Part shown: piece by piece, positions 4,325 through 7,857 of the stretch
Layout: each line of letters starts with the position of its first letter
How positions within the stretch are numbered: the stretch's first letter is position 1
Assembly: GCA_947178015.1 (NCBI GenBank)
Contig: CAMWWW010000097.1
Coordinates: 1 to 7,857 of the forward strand
From: an uncultured Clostridia bacterium
Lineage (GTDB): Bacteria > Bacillota > Clostridia > Lachnospirales > Lachnospiraceae
Direction of reading: 5' to 3'
Length of the DNA: 7,857 nt
Notes under the pieces: generated by a model
Seen by the model: the letters and a program-made list of their open reading frames with translations, nothing else
The model's database searches: none
What the model was told of the DNA's origin: nothing
Position numbers and translations under genes: made by a program

Positions 4325-4360
4325 ACCAAATCAGTGACGAGGAAACAGGAGGGACAGGAT

Positions 4361-6358
4361 ATGAAAGAAAACATAATTCGTAAAATCGGCATACAAATGA
4401 TGGGAGTGGCTGCGGCGTTATGCACCGTGGGAAATTATAATCCAGTGGGATTTGCATATTTTGCTGCACTCTATATGGAAAAGGGACAGAGACTGTTTGC
4501 TTTTCCATTGATATTTGCAGTAATTGCGGCGGCGATGCCCGCGGTACCTGCGATCAAGTATCTGTTGGCAATGATGACGTATGCCTTGGTGATGGGATTT
4601 TTGGAGGCGCGCAATGGAAGCGTAAAGAGAAGCACAGCCGGAATTTTGGCGGTGATCTGTATCTTATCCATCCAGTGCGCGGGGGCGCTTATGATAAGGG
4701 AGCCGCGCTATGAGCTGCTGGCGGGGCTGTGCGAGGGCGTGTTGGTGTTTGCGTTGGTGCAGCTTTTTCAGATAGGAGTGAAGGGGATTTTATACAGAAA
4801 AAGTGGAGATGCTTTTGGCAATGAGGAAACGGCGGTAATTGGGATATTGTTTGGAATTTTTTTGTATGCATTGCGGGGACAGCGGCTTTTTACTGTGGCG
4901 GTAGGTCCGGTCAGCATGTATTTGGGGATTTTGCTGTTCTCCTACCGCCACGGGATCGGTATGGGGGCGATGGTGGGAGCCGCATGCGGCATGGTGATGA
5001 CGCTTTGGCATGGAGATGGAAGCATGTTGGGGATGCTTTGTGCACTTGGCATTATGGCGGGGATGTTTCGGGCGCTGGGGCGGCTTGGCAGCACCGCGGG
5101 CTTTTTGCTTGGCGTGTGGCTGCTTGGCACATTGTATGCGCCGTTTCTCCTAGAGATGGATCAGTTGATGGGAGCTGCGCTGGGAAGTCTATTTTTTCTG
5201 ATACTTCCTAGAAGTGTGGCATATCGTCTGGAACAGGGAAGAAGGGGGATATTGACAGACGGAGGCTTGGAGGAGAAGCGAGGGCGGCTTGCTGAGCTTG
5301 CAGAGTCATTTAAATCGTTATCAAGAAGTATAGGGCGTTTTCACACACAAAATGATTTGTCCTTTGCGGCGGCGGTTCAGCTCTCGGAGACCGCGGCGCT
5401 TTTGGAAGATATGACGGAGCAGCTTGGAGAGCACAGAAACAGGGGGAAGCAGGAAACAGCCGTGTGGCGGGCATTGGAGCGGGCAAGATTTGAGGTGCGC
5501 TATGTACATATTGTGAGGCAGCAGAATGGAAGGGAGCGCATACAGATTGAGATGAGAAGTGTTGGCGGGAGGATTGCCACCATGAAGGAGGTGTGTGCTC
5601 ATGTCAGTAAGGGCTACGGCAGAAAGGTGCGGGTATGCTCGGATGGGAAGACGATAGTAAATAGGGAATATGCCGTGTACGGCTTTGTGGAGGAGCCGAA
5701 TTTTATGGTGCTTCACGGAGCGAGCGGCGTGACCAAGACAGGTGAGATGGTGTCCGGTGATAATTTTTCCTGCACAGAGCTGATGGAAGGGCAGCTCTTG
5801 ATGGGGATTGTGGATGGAATGGGTTCTGGAGGAGAGGCGAGTGAGGACAGTGAGGAGATTATAGGGCTCCTTGAGGACCTGTTAAAAGCAGGGTATGAGG
5901 AGGAAACCGCGCTGCGCTTAGTGAATTCGGTTCTTTTGGGAAAGGAGAATGGTGAGGCCTCGACGGCCGTGGATCTGGCAATCACCGATCTGTATTCGGG
6001 CAAGTGCAGCTTTTATAAATCTGGGGCGGCGGCAACTTTTATAAAAAGAAATCAATGGGTGGAGGTCATGAAATCCACCAGCCTCCCCATTGGCGTGCTC
6101 AGGGAGGTAGATTATGAATCTGCCTATAAGAAGCTGTATGACGGTGATTATATCATTATGGTATCCGATGGTGTACTGGATGTATTTGAAGGAGAAAATA
6201 AGGAGGAGGAGCTTGGCAGGCTTTTGATGGATATTCAGACAAAGAATCCAAAAGATATGGCGGACGAGCTTCTTACGGCGGTTCGTGAGTACAGCGGGCA
6301 GAATATTATGGATGATATGACGGTGCTGGTAACAGGAATCTGGCGGAGAACGGCATAA
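4361..6358 (+). CDS. spoIIE: Stage II sporulation protein E, membrane-bound PP2C-type serine phosphatase
   Basis: SpoIIE sits at the polar septum and dephosphorylates SpoIIAA, which releases sigma-F in the forespore; it also interacts with FtsZ. The 665-residue protein has a multi-helix membrane region (residues about 10-283), a central cytoplasmic region (about 284-460) and a C-terminal PP2C domain (about 461-665). Metal-binding motifs are intact: DGMG with D485, SDGVLD with D603, and DDMT with D651/D652. SGDNFSCTEL opens the catalytic domain. The open frame extends back to an ATG at 4214, but that lies upstream of the promoter and inside the divIC terminator. AGGAGGG (4347-4353) seven bases before ATG 4361 fixes the start. 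Bacillus SpoIIE is 827 residues. Here the central region is about 100 residues short and lacks the cysteine motif (CxxC...CW) that I recall in most clostridial homologues. Confidence 0.95.
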   Translation: MKENIIRKIGIQMMGVAAALCTVGNYNPVGFAYFAALYMEKGQRLFAFPLIFAVIAAAMPAVPAIKYLLAMMTYALVMGFLEARNGSVKRSTAGILAVICILSIQCAGALMIREPRYELLAGLCEGVLVFALVQLFQIGVKGILYRKSGDAFGNEETAVIGILFGIFLYALRGQRLFTVAVGPVSMYLGILLFSYRHGIGMGAMVGAACGMVMTLWHGDGSMLGMLCALGIMAGMFRALGRLGSTAGFLLGVWLLGTLYAPFLLEMDQLMGAALGSLFFLILPRSVAYRLEQGRRGILTDGGLEEKRGRLAELAESFKSLSRSIGRFHTQNDLSFAAAVQLSETAALLEDMTEQLGEHRNRGKQETAVWRALERARFEVRYVHIVRQQNGRERIQIEMRSVGGRIATMKEVCAHVSKGYGRKVRVCSDGKTIVNREYAVYGFVEEPNFMVLHGASGVTKTGEMVSGDNFSCTELMEGQLLMGIVDGMGSGGEASEDSEEIIGLLEDLLKAGYEEETALRLVNSVLLGKENGEASTAVDLAITDLYSGKCSFYKSGAAATFIKRNQWVEVMKSTSLPIGVLREVDYESAYKKLYDGDYIIMVSDGVLDVFEGENKEEELGRLLMDIQTKNPKDMADELLTAVREYSGQNIMDDMTVLVTGIWRRTA

Positions 6359-6368
6359 GGGGAAGGGT

Positions 6369-6397
6369 TTGACTTTTTTCAGGCTTTGTTCTATACT
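6369..6397 (+). promoter_or_regulatory. Sigma-A promoter of tilS
   Basis: TTGACT (6369-6374) and TATACT (6392-6397) are separated by exactly 17 bases, each one mismatch from consensus. The -35 box begins 11 bases after the spoIIE stop, and no terminator lies between, so spoIIE transcripts probably read into tilS. This promoter lets tilS, an essential-type function, be expressed in growth. A start near 6404 gives a leader of about 46 bases. Confidence 0.75.
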
Positions 6398-6449
6398 TGT
6401 GAAAACGTGGTGGTTTGGGGATACGGCTGAGTAGAGGAGGATGGTGCAG

Positions 6450-7857
6450 GTGGAGGAAAAAGTCAGATCGTTTATGATAGAAAATCAGATGATCCTTCCG
6501 GGAGACGGGATTGTGTTGGGCTTATCGGGAGGGGCGGATTCTGTCTGCCTCTTCTTTCTGATGCTTTCTTTGAGGGAGGAATGGAAGTTTAAGCTTGCAT
6601 GTGTCCATGTGCATCATGGAATAAGAGGACAGGATGCGGATGCAGATGAAGTGTTTTCAGCACAACTTTGCAGACAGTATCATGTGCCGTATAGAAGTTA
6701 TTTTTATTGCGTAAAGGAAGAGGCAGAGAAAAGAGGGCTTTCGGAGGAAGAGACAGGAAGACTTTTGCGCTATCAGAGCTTTGAAAAGGTCTTAGACGAG
6801 CTTGGATTTAATAAAATAGCAGTGGCGCACCATATGTCAGATCAGGCGGAGACAGTGCTTTATCATCTGTGCAGGGGAAGCGGACTTACTGGGCTTTCCG
6901 GCATCCGTCCGGTGTCAGGAAACCGCATCCGTCCGCTTTTGTGTGTGCAGAAAAAGGAGATACTATCTTATCTGGAAGAACGGCGGATAGACTGGCGGGA
7001 GGACGCGACAAATAGAGAGCTTTACTATACAAGAAACCGGATACGCAGCAGGGTGATTCCCTGTCTTCAGGAACATATTAATCCAGAGGCGGCGGAGCAT
7101 ATTGCAGCCTGTGCTTCCTATCTGGCAGAAGCAGATAAGTATATTGCAGAGCAAGCGAAAAAGGCGTGGGAGAGCTGTGCTAGGGAGGATAAGGAAAAAA
7201 GGGTGGTTTCCTTTGATTTGGAACAATATCATCATCAGGATAGAGTGATAAAAAAGCAGTTAATCTTTATGGCGGCAGAGCATTTGGGCACAGGAAGGAA
7301 GAACTTGACATCGGCGCATCTTTCTATGGTGTTAAGACTTACAGAAGCACAGACGGGCAAGTCTGTCAATTTGCCGGGAGGTCTTTTTGCTTGCCGGGAA
7401 TATGGGGCATTGCTACTTGCGCGCGGCGATCTGGTCAAAGTAGCATCACAGAAGATAGAGCAAACATATGGATGCTTGCAGACCACTGGTATGGAGTTTG
7501 TACTTCCAGATGGAAAAGGAGTGCTCTCCGTGTCATCCCCTGTTCCAGCAGAACAGATTCCCAAAAAAGAAATCGTGAAAAATGAAGAAAATACCTATAC
7601 GAAATGGTTTGATTATGATAAAATAAAAGGTACTTTGCAATTAAGGACCCGCCGGGAAGGTGATTATATCGAGATCTCGGAGACGGGAAGCAGAAAAAAG
7701 CTGAAGTCCTACTTTATTGATAAGAAGGTTCCAAGACAGCTTCGGGATAGGATTTGGCTTCTGGCAGATGGAAGCCATATACTTTGGATTATAGGATATA
7801 GAATAAGCGAAGGATACAAAATAGAAGAAAATACAAAATATGCGGTTAGAGCAGAGA
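6450..7857 (+). CDS. tilS: tRNA(Ile)-lysidine synthase, 3' end beyond the window
   Basis: TilS uses ATP and lysine to convert cytidine 34 of tRNA-Ile(CAU) to lysidine, changing both its codon reading (AUA) and its charging from methionine to isoleucine. Residues 1-215 form the PP-loop ATPase domain. It shows the nucleotide loop SGGADS (26-31), HHGIRG (55-60), AHHMSDQAET (about 126-135) and RGSGLTGLSGI. TRNRIRSRVIP follows near residue 197. A linker/substrate-binding domain follows, and the C-terminal TilS domain starts near 394 (TRREGDYIEI, KKLKSYFIDKKVPRQLRD). The 469 residues present are close to full family length, so only the last few are missing. GTG 6450 lies nine bases after AGGAGG (6435-6440) and gives the usual MEEKV-type N-terminus. 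ATG 6441 in the same frame directly touches that site and is less likely; GTG 6444 is possible. Confidence 0.93.
   Translation, partial: MEEKVRSFMIENQMILPGDGIVLGLSGGADSVCLFFLMLSLREEWKFKLACVHVHHGIRGQDADADEVFSAQLCRQYHVPYRSYFYCVKEEAEKRGLSEEETGRLLRYQSFEKVLDELGFNKIAVAHHMSDQAETVLYHLCRGSGLTGLSGIRPVSGNRIRPLLCVQKKEILSYLEERRIDWREDATNRELYYTRNRIRSRVIPCLQEHINPEAAEHIAACASYLAEADKYIAEQAKKAWESCAREDKEKRVVSFDLEQYHHQDRVIKKQLIFMAAEHLGTGRKNLTSAHLSMVLRLTEAQTGKSVNLPGGLFACREYGALLLARGDLVKVASQKIEQTYGCLQTTGMEFVLPDGKGVLSVSSPVPAEQIPKKEIVKNEENTYTKWFDYDKIKGTLQLRTRREGDYIEISETGSRKKLKSYFIDKKVPRQLRDRIWLLADGSHILWIIGYRISEGYKIEENTKYAVRAE

Noticed and set aside
4214..4360. Upstream extension of spoIIE to an in-frame ATG at 4214
   Set aside because: It lies inside the divIC terminator and upstream of the TTGACA/TATAAT promoter, has no ribosome site, and the added residues do not resemble SpoIIE. 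ATG 4361 has a strong site.
5321..5716. Long open frames on the minus strand opposite spoIIE and other genes (also 3563-4069, 7235-7564)
   Set aside because: They mirror well-supported genes on the plus strand, have no recognisable domains and show low-complexity composition; they are shadow frames.
6441..6449. tilS start at ATG 6441
   Set aside because: The AGGAGG site ends at 6440, leaving no spacer. GTG 6450 has nine bases of spacing and gives a family-like N-terminus.
1..7857. A new defence, CRISPR or mobile system
   Set aside because: No CRISPR-like repeats, transposase, integrase, nuclease or toxin-antitoxin pair was seen. Apart from the first 1.8 kb, the genes are a conserved sporulation/division block.

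Overview
The window reads as chromosomal DNA of an endospore-forming clostridium, most likely a member of the Lachnospiraceae. The basis is the gene order hup - rqcP(yabO) - yabP - yabQ - divIC - spoIIE - tilS, a conserved Firmicutes block containing sporulation-only genes (yabP, yabQ, spoIIE), with spoVT just upstream. SpoIIE, SpoVT and the GreA-type protein look clostridial rather than Bacillus-like. This is inference from recognised protein families; no database search was run.

Layout. Positions 1-405 hold debris: an unidentified C-terminal coding fragment and the broken tail of a MutS-like ATPase gene. A small XRE-type repressor gene faces left (430-681). It diverges from a rightward pair, a SHOCT-domain membrane protein (921-1280) and a divergent GreA-type transcript-cleavage factor (1308-1808). 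A perfect inverted repeat in the divergent spacer is a good operator candidate. spoVT follows (1894-2442), then a strong sigma-A promoter drives hup (HU) and rqcP. yabP, yabQ and divIC are tightly packed or overlapping and end in a terminator. spoIIE (4361-6358) has a Spo0A-type promoter. tilS has its own sigma-A promoter and runs off the right edge.

How the genes work together. HU, RqcP, DivIC and TilS are growth functions: nucleoid packing, ribosome rescue, division and tRNA-Ile decoding. SpoVT, YabP, YabQ and SpoIIE belong to sporulation. The non-coding DNA suggests how the two sets are separated. A hairpin with a T-tract sits between rqcP and yabP and overlaps the yabP ribosome-binding site. 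A second long-range hairpin covers the spoVT ribosome-binding site. A candidate sigma-A promoter inside yabQ could supply DivIC independently of the spore genes. The spoIIE promoter has the 21-bp spacer typical of Spo0A-activated promoters.

I see no wholly new multi-gene system. The most interesting signals are regulatory: the two ribosome-binding-site hairpins, a candidate leader peptide before hup, and repeats in the spoIIE promoter. SpoIIE also appears to have lost the cysteine-containing part of its central region.
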